This document shows, in pieces, positions 14,610-23,635 of a stretch of 25,930 nucleotides of DNA. The notes under the pieces are model-generated. The model was not told where the DNA came from. It saw nothing but the letters and a program-made list of their open reading frames with translations, and made no database searches. A program made the translations under genes and the position numbers. How positions within the stretch are numbered: position 1 is the first letter of the stretch; each line of letters starts with the position of its first letter. The stretch is from Gp13-AA77 sp036521995 (GTDB taxonomy: Bacteria; Acidobacteriota; Terriglobia; UBA7540), in assembly GCA_036521995.1 (NCBI GenBank), contig DATDGR010000147.1:1-25930 (forward strand), in the 5' to 3' direction.

Positions 14610-17102
14610 ATGGGCACTCTTCTCCAAGACTTGAAATACGGCCTGCGGATGCTCGCCCGGAATGCCGGCGTGACATTCGTCATGGTGGTGACGCTCGGCC
14701 TCTCCATCGGCGCCAACACAGCGATCTTCAGCGTAGTTTACGGAGTGCTGCTGCGGCCGTTGCCCTATCCCAAGCCCAATCAGATCGTGAGTATCTCGGA
14801 AGTGGCCGCCGACGGCCACCTGATGAATTTTGCTGACCCGAACGTCGCCGACTTGCGGGCCGAAAACCACACCTTGGCGGGCATGGCGAAGTGCGACAGC
14901 GATGAAACGACGGTTTCCGGCGGCTCAGGGCCTGCGAGGGTGGGCGTGGCCGAGGTTTCTCAAGATTTTTTTCGCGTTATGGGAGTTGCGCCCATCGTGG
15001 GCCGCGGCTTTTCGGCCGACGAGCTGCGCGAGGGTGGCACGCCTACGGTGCTCGCCAGTTACGGTTACTGGAAGGAACATCTCGACGGCTCCCCTGATCT
15101 TTCGCCGTTCAAGCTCAAATTAGAAGATCACACCTTCTCGGTGGTGGGTGTGTTGCCGCCCGGCTTTAGCTACCCGGATGATACGGCACTCTGGATTCCG
15201 GCAGAATTCTTCGGTGACCAAAGCCCCAGCCGCACGGCACATAACTGGTCACTTGTTGTGGCACGGCTACGCGACGGCGTAAGCGTGGCGCAAGCGCGCA
15301 GCGATCTTTCCATAATCGCTCACCGACTCCACCAGCAATACGAACCCAACATCGATATGGCCGATGTCAGCGTGACGCCTCTGCGCGCTGCGCTCACCGG
15401 AAGCGTCCGGTCGGCTCTCCTGATTCTGCTGGGCGCTGTGGGATTCTTGCTTTTGGTCGGATGTGCGAACGTGGCCAACCTGCTGCTGGCGCGGGCTGCG
15501 GCCCGCGAGCGCGAACTGGCCATCCGAGCGGCGCTCGGCGCGGGCCGGGGCCGGCTGGTGCGGCAGTTTCTGGCCGAATCGCTGATATTGTCGCTTGCTG
15601 GCGGCGCGCTCGGCGTGCTCCTGGCCCTCTGGGGTGTTGACGCCCTCCTGACGCTGGCCCCTCCTAATCTGCCCCGGCTCGATGAGGTCTCGGTCAATCT
15701 GCCCGTGCTGGCCTTTGCGCTGGGTGTTTCGGTTCTGGTGGCTGTCGGGCTCAGCGTCGTGACAGCGCTGAGGGCCACGGCCGTGGATCCCCAGGTCGCG
15801 TTGGCTGAAGGCAGCCGGGGAGCGGCCGGCTCACTCGCCTCGAACCGCCTTGCTCGTATCCTGGCCGGAGGGCAAATGGCGGTCACCCTGGTGCTGCTCG
15901 TCGGCGCCGGGCTACTCGGCCGCAGTTTACGTCGCGTGCTCTCCGTCGATCCCGGTTTTCGCACGACGCACGTCGAAAGTATGGAAGTCCAGGTACCGGC
16001 CTCGCAAGGCTCGTCGTCCTTCTCGTTCGGTTATGCCTACGACAGCCGGCCGGCCAACTTCGCGGGCCTCCTCATGGACCGCCTCCGCGCCATCCCGGGT
16101 GTGGAAGATGTCGGCGGGGCCAGCGTCCTGCCACTCGGATCGCAGGGCGTGCCCGACGGCAAGTTTCTGCTTCTGGAGCGGCAACCTGACATTGACTTAA
16201 GCAAGCCGGAGGGCTCTGACCGTCTCGATCGCCTGTGGAACACCGCTCCAGGCGGGGAGGCAGACTATTCCGTAGCCAGTGAGGGATATTTCCGAGTGCT
16301 GGCTATTTCCCTTCTTCACGGACGCCTGTTTGACGAGCGCGACACCGCCGACGCACCGCAGGTGGCCGTGATCAGCGAATCGCTCGCGCGCGCGACGTGG
16401 CCAAACCAGGATCCGCTGGGCCGAACCATTGAGTTTGGCAATATGGACGGCGATATGAGATTGCTCACTGTCGTGGGCGTGGTGGGCGACGTACGCGACC
16501 AGAGTCTTGAAAAACCGCCGCGGCCTACGGCCTACGTCGACTACCGGCAGCGCTTGCGCGGCGGACGCGATTTCACCGTGGTGACGCGGGCCGCTACGCC
16601 GCCGCAAGTCCTGTTGGCGGACGCCCGCAAGATTGTTGCTGATATCGATCCCGACGTGGTGCCTCGTTTCCAGACCTTCCAGGATGTCTTCTCCGCTTCG
16701 CTCGCAACGCGCCGATTTAACCTAAGCTTGATCGCCGTTTTCGCAGCCGCCGCACTCCTCCTGGCGGCCGTCGGCATCTACGGCGTGATGGCGTATTGGG
16801 TCTCCCGTCGGACCCGCGAGATCGGAGTGCGCATGGCGCTCGGCGCTGTACCAGGCGACGTGGTGCGGATGACGCTACGCCAGGGCTCGCTCACGGTGGC
16901 GGCCGGAGTAGCCTTGGGTCTCGCCGGCGCGTTCGTCCTCACCCGCACCATGCAGTCATTGCTTTTTGAGGTGAGCGCCGCTGACCCGGTTACCTTCGCG
17001 GCCGTGGCGCTCTTGCTTGCCGGCGTGGCTTTGCTGGCTTGCTACGTCCCTGCCCGGCGCGCCGCGAGAGTGGATCCCATGGTAGCGCTGAGAAATGAGT
17101 GA
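14610..17102 (+). CDS. ADOP-family duplicated FtsX/MacB-like permease (ADOP5)
   Basis: This 830-residue ADOP paralogue is directly downstream of ATPase 1, with GGAGG about six bases before the ATG. The N-terminus LLQDLKYGLRMLARNAGV departs from the family NPGF motif, having NAGV. The first FtsX unit starts near 266 with coupling helix RELAIRAALGAG (about 300), and the second near 701 with TREIGVRMALGA (about 735). The segment between halves is unusually Ala- and Val-rich (VLAFALGVSVLVAVGLSVV) and lacks the GxxFGLAPAL motif seen after this helix in most sisters. The second periplasmic domain has a Ser/Phe-rich insert (SQGSSSFSFGYAYDS). The tail ends ARVDPMVALRNE. Gene order makes ATPase 1 the probable partner; this is inferred. 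Confidence 0.9.
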   Translation: MGTLLQDLKYGLRMLARNAGVTFVMVVTLGLSIGANTAIFSVVYGVLLRPLPYPKPNQIVSISEVAADGHLMNFADPNVADLRAENHTLAGMAKCDSDETTVSGGSGPARVGVAEVSQDFFRVMGVAPIVGRGFSADELREGGTPTVLASYGYWKEHLDGSPDLSPFKLKLEDHTFSVVGVLPPGFSYPDDTALWIPAEFFGDQSPSRTAHNWSLVVARLRDGVSVAQARSDLSIIAHRLHQQYEPNIDMADVSVTPLRAALTGSVRSALLILLGAVGFLLLVGCANVANLLLARAAARERELAIRAALGAGRGRLVRQFLAESLILSLAGGALGVLLALWGVDALLTLAPPNLPRLDEVSVNLPVLAFALGVSVLVAVGLSVVTALRATAVDPQVALAEGSRGAAGSLASNRLARILAGGQMAVTLVLLVGAGLLGRSLRRVLSVDPGFRTTHVESMEVQVPASQGSSSFSFGYAYDSRPANFAGLLMDRLRAIPGVEDVGGASVLPLGSQGVPDGKFLLLERQPDIDLSKPEGSDRLDRLWNTAPGGEADYSVASEGYFRVLAISLLHGRLFDERDTADAPQVAVISESLARATWPNQDPLGRTIEFGNMDGDMRLLTVVGVVGDVRDQSLEKPPRPTAYVDYRQRLRGGRDFTVVTRAATPPQVLLADARKIVADIDPDVVPRFQTFQDVFSASLATRRFNLSLIAVFAAAALLLAAVGIYGVMAYWVSRRTREIGVRMALGAVPGDVVRMTLRQGSLTVAAGVALGLAGAFVLTRTMQSLLFEVSAADPVTFAAVALLLAGVALLACYVPARRAARVDPMVALRNE

Positions 17103-17162
17103 AGGGATCGAGCATCGGCGCGGCCTAGCCAAAGGCACATCGTATCAACGGTCAGTGTCGTT

Positions 17163-17188
17163 CTTGATGCTAAACTAGGGGCATCAAG
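17163..17188. promoter_or_regulatory. Perfect 8-bp inverted repeat in front of ATPase 2
   Basis: CTTGATGC-(10 bases)-GCATCAAG lies in the 133-base gap between ADOP5 and ATPase 2, 47 bases before the start codon. The arms match perfectly, and the loop contains TAAACT, which could be a -10-like element. It may be an operator for a dimeric repressor or an RNA hairpin affecting translation. There is no T run, so it is unlikely to be an intrinsic terminator. Confidence 0.4.
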
Positions 17189-17235
17189 GATCTCAGCCCA
17201 ACCTGGACCGTGAGGAACCTGAGGCCAACAAACTG

Positions 17236-17895
17236 ATGATTCAACTAAAGAATATCGAAAAGTCCTTTCCCGTGGGCGCCGGGCGGTATTACGTTCTGCG
17301 CCGGATCAGCCTGGACATCCGAGAGGGCGACTTTCTGACCATCATGGGGCCCTCAGGCGCCGGCAAATCAACCCTGCTGAGCATTCTCGGGTTGCTCGAC
17401 GGCGCCTGGACCGGCGAATACTACTTCCAGGAAGGTCCGATCCACAAGATGAATGTGAAGCAGCGCGCCGAGGTCAACAAGAAGTACATCGGCTTTGTCT
17501 TTCAGCAGTATCACCTTCTTGACAATCTTACTGTTTCCGAGAATCTGGACATTCCCCTCTCCTACCGCAACGTCAAAGGCTCCGAGCGTCAGGCCATGGT
17601 GGCCGATACGCTCGATCGCTTCCACATCGTCGGCAAGAAGGACCTCTACCCCAGCCAGCTCTCGGGCGGCCAGCAGCAGCTCGTGGCCGTGGCCCGGGCC
17701 GTGATCGCCAATCCCAAGCTGATTCTGGCCGACGAGCCCACCGGCAATCTGCACTCAAGCCAGGGCAAGGAGATCATGGACCTGTTCAAGAGGTTGAACG
17801 ACGAGGGTGCCACCATCGTGCAGGTGACCCACAATGAGAGCTGGGCGGCGTATGGTCATAAGATCATCAAGCTGGTGGATGGCTGGATTAGCTAA
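17236..17895 (+). CDS. MacB/LolD-type ABC ATPase with variant D-loop (ATPase 2)
   Basis: This 219-residue ATPase has Walker A GPSGAGKST (38-46), Q-loop Q90, signature LSGGQ (142-146), Walker B D166/E167 and switch H199. Two departures stand out beside ATPase 1. The D-loop aspartate is His173 (GNLHS instead of GNLDS), and the base after the signature QQQ is Leu149 instead of Arg. The D-loop Asp normally helps the two nucleotide sites communicate across the dimer. Length is usual for LolD-like ATPases, and catalytic Glu and His are kept, so hydrolysis is still expected. GAGG (17221-17224) is 11 bases before the ATG, slightly far. ADOP6 begins 58 bases later and is the likely partner. Confidence 0.93.
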   Translation: MIQLKNIEKSFPVGAGRYYVLRRISLDIREGDFLTIMGPSGAGKSTLLSILGLLDGAWTGEYYFQEGPIHKMNVKQRAEVNKKYIGFVFQQYHLLDNLTVSENLDIPLSYRNVKGSERQAMVADTLDRFHIVGKKDLYPSQLSGGQQQLVAVARAVIANPKLILADEPTGNLHSSQGKEIMDLFKRLNDEGATIVQVTHNESWAAYGHKIIKLVDGWIS

Positions 17896-17953
17896 TGAGG
17901 CCATCGGATGGCTCGGTTATCGGGTGATTGAATGAGTCAATTCGAGATTGGGG

Positions 17954-20485
17954 ATGGCTACTCTCGTCACTGACCTTCGCTACGGCCTCCGGATGCTAGC
18001 CAAGAATCCCGGCTTCACGGCTGTGGCGGTGTTGACGCTCGCGCTCGGCATCGGCGCTAACACGGCGGTGTTTACGCTGGTCAACACCCTTATGCTACGC
18101 TCTTTGCCCATAGAGAAGCCGCAGCAGCTTTATTTCTTCGGCGAAGACAATTCCGGGAGCAGTTACGATGGCCCATTTCCGACGGGCTCGCTGAACGAGT
18201 TTTCGTACCACATCTACAAGGAGCTTCGCGAGCGGAACACCGCTTTCTTTGAGGACCTAGCCGCATTTTCGAGCACGCAAGTTGTTCTCCGTGTGGCCGG
18301 CGTCAAAACTGGGGATTTGCCCCGCCGCGTGGAGGGCGCCCTGGTGACTGGGAACTACTTCCGCCTGCTGGGCGTGAACGCCGTACTGGGACGCACGCTG
18401 GTGCCGGAGGATGACCGCGAAGATGATCCGCGCGCCGTCGCCGTGGTGAGTTATCACTACTGGGTGCAGAACCTGGGGCGTGACCCGAATGCGGTTGGGA
18501 ATGCCTTAGAAATCGACCGCATACCCTTTACAGTGGTCGGTGTAGCGCCGCCTGAATTCTTCGGAGTGAAGCTGACAACAGATCCCCCCAATTTCTGGAT
18601 TCCCTTGGGCTGGCAGCCGCAAGCCAAGGCCGAACCCTCGCGGCTGAAGAACCTCGACACCTACTGGCTGGACGTTTTCGGCCGACTGAGACCTGGCGTG
18701 AACCCTCGCCAGGCGCAAGCCACCATCACAGGCCAGGTTCAACAGATGATGACGGCACGAGCCGGCTCACAACTCAACCCTGAAGAAAAGCAGCGTATCC
18801 AGCAGGCTTACGTTCAGTTCATTCCCGGTGCGCGCGGCCTCTCGAGTCTTCGCGAACGCTTTTCGGAACGCCTTCAGGTGCTGAGCCTGCTCGTGGTGCT
18901 GGTGCTGGTTATCGCCTGTCTGAACGCGGCCAACCTTCTGCTGGCGCGCGCCGCCTCTCGTCAGCGTGAGATCGCCGTCCGGCTCGCCGTGGGCGCGGGC
19001 CGAGGGCGCTTGACGCGGCAACTGCTCACCGAAAGCGTACTGCTCGCAGGCCTCGGGGGCCTCGCGGGACTCGTACTGGCGTTCTGGGGAACGGCATTGC
19101 TCTCGAACCTCGTGTTTGGCGGCAGCGCAACGTTGCCGTTCTCCCTCAGTCCTGATGCCCGCGTGCTCGGCTTCACCTTGTTGGTATCACTGCTCACCGG
19201 AATCGCTTTCGGGCTCGCTCCGGCTTTGCGCTCAGCGCGCGTTGACCTGAACTCGTCGCTGAAGGAGGGCGGCCGGAGCGCGGGAACTGCAGCCCCGCGC
19301 ATAGGGCGCCTTGCCTCGGGCAAGCTGCTCGTGAGCGCGCAGGTCATGGTGTCACTGGGTCTGCTGGTGGTCGCGGGGCTCTTTGTGCGAAGCTTGCGGA
19401 ACCTCATGCACCAGAACCTCGGCTTCAGCCCCGAACACGTACTCGTGTGCAGGCTCGATATCGCCGCGGCCGGCTATAAACCAGACCAGCTTCCCGCGTT
19501 CTACGAGCGGCTGCTCGGCCGGGTTCGAGCGCTGCCCGGCGTTCGATCAGCCGCCGTCGCTAGCCGAAGCGTTCTCGGCCACAGCATTCACACTTCGAAC
19601 ATTTCGATACAAGGTGTCCCTTCGAACCCAAATGGCGAGATAGATACCGAGCGCAAGACCGCCTCCGATGCTTACTTTGAAACCGACGGGATGGTATTGC
19701 TGGCCGGACGGGCTATCACCCGGGATGATACCAGGGACTCGCCGCCTGTCGCTGTTGTCGATCAGACCTTCGCCGAGCGCTATTTTGCGCATCAGAACCC
19801 GCTTGGCCGTCACTTCAGCTTCGGCTCGCCGTTCTCTCCACCCGGGATGGAAATCGTAGGTGTAGTCGCGGATGCCAAGTACGATTCGTTGAGCGACACG
19901 AAGGCGCCGCCCATGACCTTTGTTCCCGTGGCTCAGGACGGTGGGTATGCCGACGATTTGGAACTGCGCGTCGCGGGCGACCCGAAAGGCGCCGGGCAGG
20001 ATGTGCGGCGCGCGGTCGCCGACATCGACAGGAACATCATGGTAACGAGTGTGCATCCGCTTCGTGAGCTCGTAGACGAGTCTGCGCACGACTCCCGCCT
20101 GATTGCCCAGCTTTCGAGCTTCTTCGGTGTGCTGGCGCTTTTGCTGGCAGCCATCGGGCTCTACGGTGTGATGGCCCATAGCGTCTTGCGGCGCACGGGT
20201 GAAATTGGCGTTCGCATGGCTTTGGGCGCACGGAGGGCCGACATACTCGGGCTGGTGCTCCGGGAGTCTCTGCTGGTAGTAGCCATAGGAGTCGTGCTGG
20301 GGTTGCCAGCTTCCCTGAGCCTCGGACGACTGGTTTCAACCCAGTTATTCGACCTTTCGCCGAACGACCCGGCGACGTTCACCATAGCCACCCTGCTGCT
20401 CCTCTTGGCCGCGGCACTTGCCGGCTACATACCTGCTCAACGCGCCGCGAAGGTCGATCCGATGGTAGCGCTGCGATATGAGTAA
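17954..20485 (+). CDS. ADOP-family duplicated FtsX/MacB-like permease (ADOP6)
   Basis: At 843 residues this is the longest ADOP here. ATG 17954 is chosen: it gives MATLVTDLRYGLRM like the paralogues, and an in-frame TTG at 17948 is possible but less likely. The ribosome site is weak. The first periplasmic domain is about 35 residues longer than in the sisters, with an extra stretch near 255-300 (QQMMTARAGSQLNPEEKQR), so the first FtsX unit starts near 304 (REIAVRLAVGAG at about 338). The second starts near 714 (TGEIGVRMALGA at about 748). After TM1 it reads MLRSLPIEKPQQLYFFG, where the others have LLRPLPY. It probably works with ATPase 2 immediately upstream. Confidence 0.9.
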   Translation: MATLVTDLRYGLRMLAKNPGFTAVAVLTLALGIGANTAVFTLVNTLMLRSLPIEKPQQLYFFGEDNSGSSYDGPFPTGSLNEFSYHIYKELRERNTAFFEDLAAFSSTQVVLRVAGVKTGDLPRRVEGALVTGNYFRLLGVNAVLGRTLVPEDDREDDPRAVAVVSYHYWVQNLGRDPNAVGNALEIDRIPFTVVGVAPPEFFGVKLTTDPPNFWIPLGWQPQAKAEPSRLKNLDTYWLDVFGRLRPGVNPRQAQATITGQVQQMMTARAGSQLNPEEKQRIQQAYVQFIPGARGLSSLRERFSERLQVLSLLVVLVLVIACLNAANLLLARAASRQREIAVRLAVGAGRGRLTRQLLTESVLLAGLGGLAGLVLAFWGTALLSNLVFGGSATLPFSLSPDARVLGFTLLVSLLTGIAFGLAPALRSARVDLNSSLKEGGRSAGTAAPRIGRLASGKLLVSAQVMVSLGLLVVAGLFVRSLRNLMHQNLGFSPEHVLVCRLDIAAAGYKPDQLPAFYERLLGRVRALPGVRSAAVASRSVLGHSIHTSNISIQGVPSNPNGEIDTERKTASDAYFETDGMVLLAGRAITRDDTRDSPPVAVVDQTFAERYFAHQNPLGRHFSFGSPFSPPGMEIVGVVADAKYDSLSDTKAPPMTFVPVAQDGGYADDLELRVAGDPKGAGQDVRRAVADIDRNIMVTSVHPLRELVDESAHDSRLIAQLSSFFGVLALLLAAIGLYGVMAHSVLRRTGEIGVRMALGARRADILGLVLRESLLVVAIGVVLGLPASLSLGRLVSTQLFDLSPNDPATFTIATLLLLLAAALAGYIPAQRAAKVDPMVALRYE

Positions 20486-20659
20486 TGGGGACTTCAGGTT
20501 TGAAGTGATGGGCGGAGGGGAGAGGTGCAAAGTTTGCTTGACGAGAGCTCGAGGTTAGTGTACTACAAGGTAATCGGATACGACCGGTCATGTTGAGGGT
20601 TGTTCGGCATCGCGAATCCATCTGATACTTTGAGTCCTTCGACAGCGATCCGATACCTC
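20486..20659. other. Post-ADOP6 gap with small hairpin and weak promoter candidates
   Basis: A tight hairpin ACTTCA-ggtt-TGAAGT (20491-20506) starts five bases after the ADOP6 stop. It is not followed by a T run, so it is at best a weak transcript end. Farther on, TTGACG (20538-20543) and TACTAC (20561-20566) are spaced 17 bases apart like a weak sigma-70 promoter. AGGTGCAAAGTTTGCT (20523-20538) keeps the sigma-54 GG and TTTGCT spacing but has a poor -24 box. No gene is visible. Confidence 0.35.
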
Positions 20660-21016
20660 AAACGAACTGGATCGGTTATCCTATTCATTCTGAACGAGAT
20701 ATGACTAATTCTACGAAACGAACTGGCAGGCCTAAGCCCATGAGCAGCAAAGGGATAGGGTCAATTTTGTGGAAAAGATTCGTTCGCTGCGGTCGCCGGT
20801 CAATGAGCCGTCTGGTTAGGGTCGCAAGGATGCGAAACGAACTGGCTAACGTATCACATTGATTTTAATGGAGATGACTCTGATTTTCTCAAACGAACTG
20901 GCTGGCCTAAACCTATGAGCAGCAAAGGGATAGAGTCTATTTTGAGGGAAAGATTCGTTCGCTGCGGTCACCGGTCAATGAGCCGGCCGGTTGGGCTCGC
21001 GGCGACCCGAAACGAA
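20660..21016 (+). repeat. Two tandem 175-bp repeat units upstream of ADOP7
   Basis: Units span 20660-20834 and 20835-21009, and the start of a third (AAACGAA) follows at 21010. Each unit carries the word AAACGAACTGG twice, 56 bases apart (20660, 20716, 20835, 20891). The right-hand part aligns without gaps: 20716-20841 against 20891-21016 differs at about 17 of 126 positions by my count, while the left 56 bases are less alike. Strongly conserved blocks are ATGAGCAGCAAAGGGATAG and ATTCGTTCGCTGCGGTC. Both copies can be read as ~40-codon ORFs, but differences fall at all codon positions and there is no ribosome site, so a DNA element or structured RNA is more likely than peptides. Confidence 0.75.
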
Positions 21017-21048
21017 GTCGACAAGGCATGCTGAATGGAGCTCAAGAC

Positions 21049-23508
21049 ATGGCCTCAATCCTAACTGACCTGCGTTACGGCCTTCGCATGCTGGCCAAGA
21101 ACCCCGGCTTTACCGCGGTCGCGGTGCTCACCCTAGCCCTCGGTATCGGCGCCAACACCGCGATTTTCAGTTTGGTGAACGCAGTTATCCTGCGGCCCTT
21201 GCCTTACCCCGACTCTGACCGCCTGGTCACGATCTGGGTGACCGAGCCGAGCGGCCCCGGCAATCTCTATCCCGACACTGGGCCCGACTTCGTGGACTGG
21301 AAGGCGCAGAATCAGGTCTTTGATGTCATGGGTGCCGTCACCGTTACGGGCGCGACTCTGACTGGCACCTCCGAGCCGCTTCAGCTCCAGGGTTTTGAGG
21401 TCTCGCCCGAGACCCTCGATTTTCTGGGCGCCCGGCCCGTCATCGGGCGCAATTTCACGGTAGAGGAAACTCAGTCGGGGCACGACAACGTTGTGATCCT
21501 GAGCTACGGCTTGTGGCAGCGCGCCTTCGGAGGCCGGAGCGGGGTGGTAGGCACCAAGATCACAATGGGCGACCGTCCCTACATCGTGGTCGGCGTCATG
21601 CCCCGCGACTTCCAGTTTCCGCACATCTGGGGCAACAAGCCCGAGTTCTGGTTTCCGCTGAACTTGCAGGCTGCGGAGTGGAGGAAATCACGAGGCAATC
21701 ACTGGCTCTGGGTGCTGGCGCGAATGAAGAAGGGCATCTCACTGAAACGCGCGTCCGCCGAGATGGACACGCTTTCCGCCCGTATCGCGCAGCAGTACCC
21801 CGAAACCAACACGGGCGTGGCGGCCAAAGTCGTGGGACTTCAGGCCCGGCTGACCGAGCAAGTGCGGCCAGCTCTGCTGATGCTCTTTGCCACCGTCGGA
21901 TTTCTAATGCTCATCGCCTCCGTGAATGTGGCCAACCTGCTGCTCGCCAAGGCCGTCACTCGCCAGCGTGAGATCGCCATCCGGCTGGCAATGGGTTCGA
22001 GCAAGTGGCGGGTGGTCCGTCAGTTACTCACGGAGAGCGTTCTGCTGTTCCTGTTGGGCGGCGCGGCAGGACTGCTCGTCGGCTGGGCGGCTCTGCGCCT
22101 GCTTCTGCACGCCGCGCCCGTCGGTTACGTGCCGGAGATTATTGCCGTTCGGCTTGACAGCGACGTTTTCCTCTTGACCTTCCTCCTGGCCTTGGCCGCC
22201 GGAACGCTCGCCGGACTCTTCCCGGCCTTTCATGCTTCCGGAACGGACGTGCAGGATTCGCTGAAGGAGAGCAACCAGACGGTTGCCGCCCCGCATCGTC
22301 TTTCGCGCAGTCTGCTGACAGCGGGAGAAATTGCACTCGCGCTTATGATGGTCATCGGAGCCGGCCTGGCCGTCCGGAGTCTCGTGAAGCTGCTGGGTGT
22401 GCAGGCTGGCTTCGATCCTCAAGACGTCCTCACCGCCCGCCTCTCCTTGCCTGAGACGAGGTACTCGAATCCCGAGTGTCAGAAGAAAGAAGGAGATTGC
22501 GCCGATGATAAGTACGCGACGTTCTTCCAGCAGCTTCAGGACCGCCTGCGGGCGATGCCCGGTGTGGAGTCCACGTCGTTCACCGACAAACTGCCTCTTC
22601 AAGGTGGAAGCAACGGCGTGATCATTATCGAAGGCCAGGCTCCTCCCAAGAATATGTGGTCTAGCCCGCTGGTAGAGTGGTGCACCGTGATGCCGGAGTA
22701 CTTCCGCACGGCGCGTATTCCTTTGCTTCGAGGCCGAGACTTCACCGCGCACGACAATCGGGATGCGCCGAGGGTGGCGATCGTCAATCGAAGCATGGCT
22801 GACCGTTTTTGGCCCAATCAGGACCCGATCGGCAAGCGTTTTGCACACAACGAGGAGCACCCGAAATGGATCACCGTGGTGGGGGTAGTTGGTGACGTTC
22901 TCGAGTATGGGCTTGACCAGACCACGACGGCCCCGGAAGCCTATTTCCCGGAATTCCAGGGCCAGGACTCCGGAATGACAGTGCTCATCCGCAGCGCTTC
23001 GAACCCGCTCGGCCAGCTCTCTGCATTGCGTGGGGCGGTTCGCGATCTCGACAGCCAGATACCGGTGGACGATCCGCAGGAATTGACCGAAGTGGTTACG
23101 GAGTCATCCTCCCAACAACGGTTCGTCGCGTTGTTGCTGGGCTTGTTCGCCGGGCTGGCTCTGATCCTGGCGGCCGTCGGCATCTACAGCGTGATCGCCT
23201 ACTCCGTGGCGCAGCGGACACACGAAATCGGAATCCGCATGGCGCTCGGGGCCGGCTGGCGTGAGGTCGTAAGCATGGTTCTTCGGGAGGGGATAGGCAT
23301 GGCGCTCGGTGGAGTCGTTGCGGGGCTCGCCGGCGCCTGGGGCTTGACGCGTTTTCTTGCCAGCCTGCTCTATGGTGTGCATCCCACGGATCCGCTTACG
23401 TTTGTCGCGGTGCCGCTCCTGCTGATCCTAGTCGCGCTGCTCGCCTGCTACGTTCCGGCACGGCGCGCGGCTAGGTTGGATCCGATGAAGGCGTTGCGAT
23501 GCGAATGA
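21049..23508 (+). CDS. ADOP-family duplicated FtsX/MacB-like permease (ADOP7)
   Basis: ATG 21049 is preferred over the in-frame ATG 21028: GGAG lies eight bases before it, and MASILTDLRYGLRM then matches its paralogues; the earlier start has AAGG only one base away. This gives 819 residues. The first FtsX unit starts near 274 with REIAIRLAMGS (about 307), where the sisters have ALGA. The second starts near 690 with THEIGIRMALGAG (about 724). The segment after the fourth helix reads LAGLFPAFHASGTDV instead of FGLAPAL. The second periplasmic domain has a Cys-containing insert (CQKKEGDCADDKY) that could form a disulfide in the periplasm. Separated from ADOP6 by the repeat region, it may be transcribed independently. 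Confidence 0.9.
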   Translation: MASILTDLRYGLRMLAKNPGFTAVAVLTLALGIGANTAIFSLVNAVILRPLPYPDSDRLVTIWVTEPSGPGNLYPDTGPDFVDWKAQNQVFDVMGAVTVTGATLTGTSEPLQLQGFEVSPETLDFLGARPVIGRNFTVEETQSGHDNVVILSYGLWQRAFGGRSGVVGTKITMGDRPYIVVGVMPRDFQFPHIWGNKPEFWFPLNLQAAEWRKSRGNHWLWVLARMKKGISLKRASAEMDTLSARIAQQYPETNTGVAAKVVGLQARLTEQVRPALLMLFATVGFLMLIASVNVANLLLAKAVTRQREIAIRLAMGSSKWRVVRQLLTESVLLFLLGGAAGLLVGWAALRLLLHAAPVGYVPEIIAVRLDSDVFLLTFLLALAAGTLAGLFPAFHASGTDVQDSLKESNQTVAAPHRLSRSLLTAGEIALALMMVIGAGLAVRSLVKLLGVQAGFDPQDVLTARLSLPETRYSNPECQKKEGDCADDKYATFFQQLQDRLRAMPGVESTSFTDKLPLQGGSNGVIIIEGQAPPKNMWSSPLVEWCTVMPEYFRTARIPLLRGRDFTAHDNRDAPRVAIVNRSMADRFWPNQDPIGKRFAHNEEHPKWITVVGVVGDVLEYGLDQTTTAPEAYFPEFQGQDSGMTVLIRSASNPLGQLSALRGAVRDLDSQIPVDDPQELTEVVTESSSQQRFVALLLGLFAGLALILAAVGIYSVIAYSVAQRTHEIGIRMALGAGWREVVSMVLREGIGMALGGVVAGLAGAWGLTRFLASLLYGVHPTDPLTFVAVPLLLILVALLACYVPARRAARLDPMKALRCE

Positions 23509-23523
23509 AGCAGCGGCTACCGG

Positions 23524-23606
23524 TTAGTGGTCAGTGGCTGGTGGTTAGTGGCTCGAGGCGGATGGTTGACCGAGCCGGGCTCTAACCACTAACCGTTGGC
23601 CACTAA
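23524..23606. repeat. Heptamer-repeat long hairpin between ADOP7 and the activator gene
   Basis: The left arm (23524-23551) is four tandem heptamers: TTAGTGG, TCAGTGG, CTGGTGG, TTAGTGG. The right arm (23582-23606) is the inverted counterpart, built of CCACTAA-type heptamers. Pairing 23524-23548 with 23582-23606 gives 20 of 25 Watson-Crick matches, and four of the five exceptions would be G-U pairs in RNA. Inside the loop GGCTCG (23550-23555) pairs perfectly with CGAGCC (23571-23576). It lies 16 bases after the ADOP7 stop and 29 bases before the regulator ATG. It could separate ADOP7 and regulator expression or be a dispersed heptamer element. Confidence 0.7.
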
Positions 23607-23635
23607 ACGCCCGACGCTCGTGGCGTCACAAGAAC

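Noticed and set aside
20523..20538. Sigma-54-like AGGTGCAAAGTTTGCT after ADOP6
   Set aside because: The GG/GC spacing is right, but the -24 box is poor, no palindromic activator site is near, and it is about 500 bases from ADOP7. Mentioned only as a weak candidate in the gap entry.
20740..21033. Two ~40-codon ORFs in the tandem repeats, both starting MSSKGI
   Set aside because: No ribosome site precedes either ATG, and by my count most differences between copies change the amino acid, the opposite of purifying selection on a peptide.
20660..23606. CRISPR array
   Set aside because: The repeats are two long units and short heptamers, not regularly spaced 25-40-base repeats with unique spacers, and no cas gene is present.
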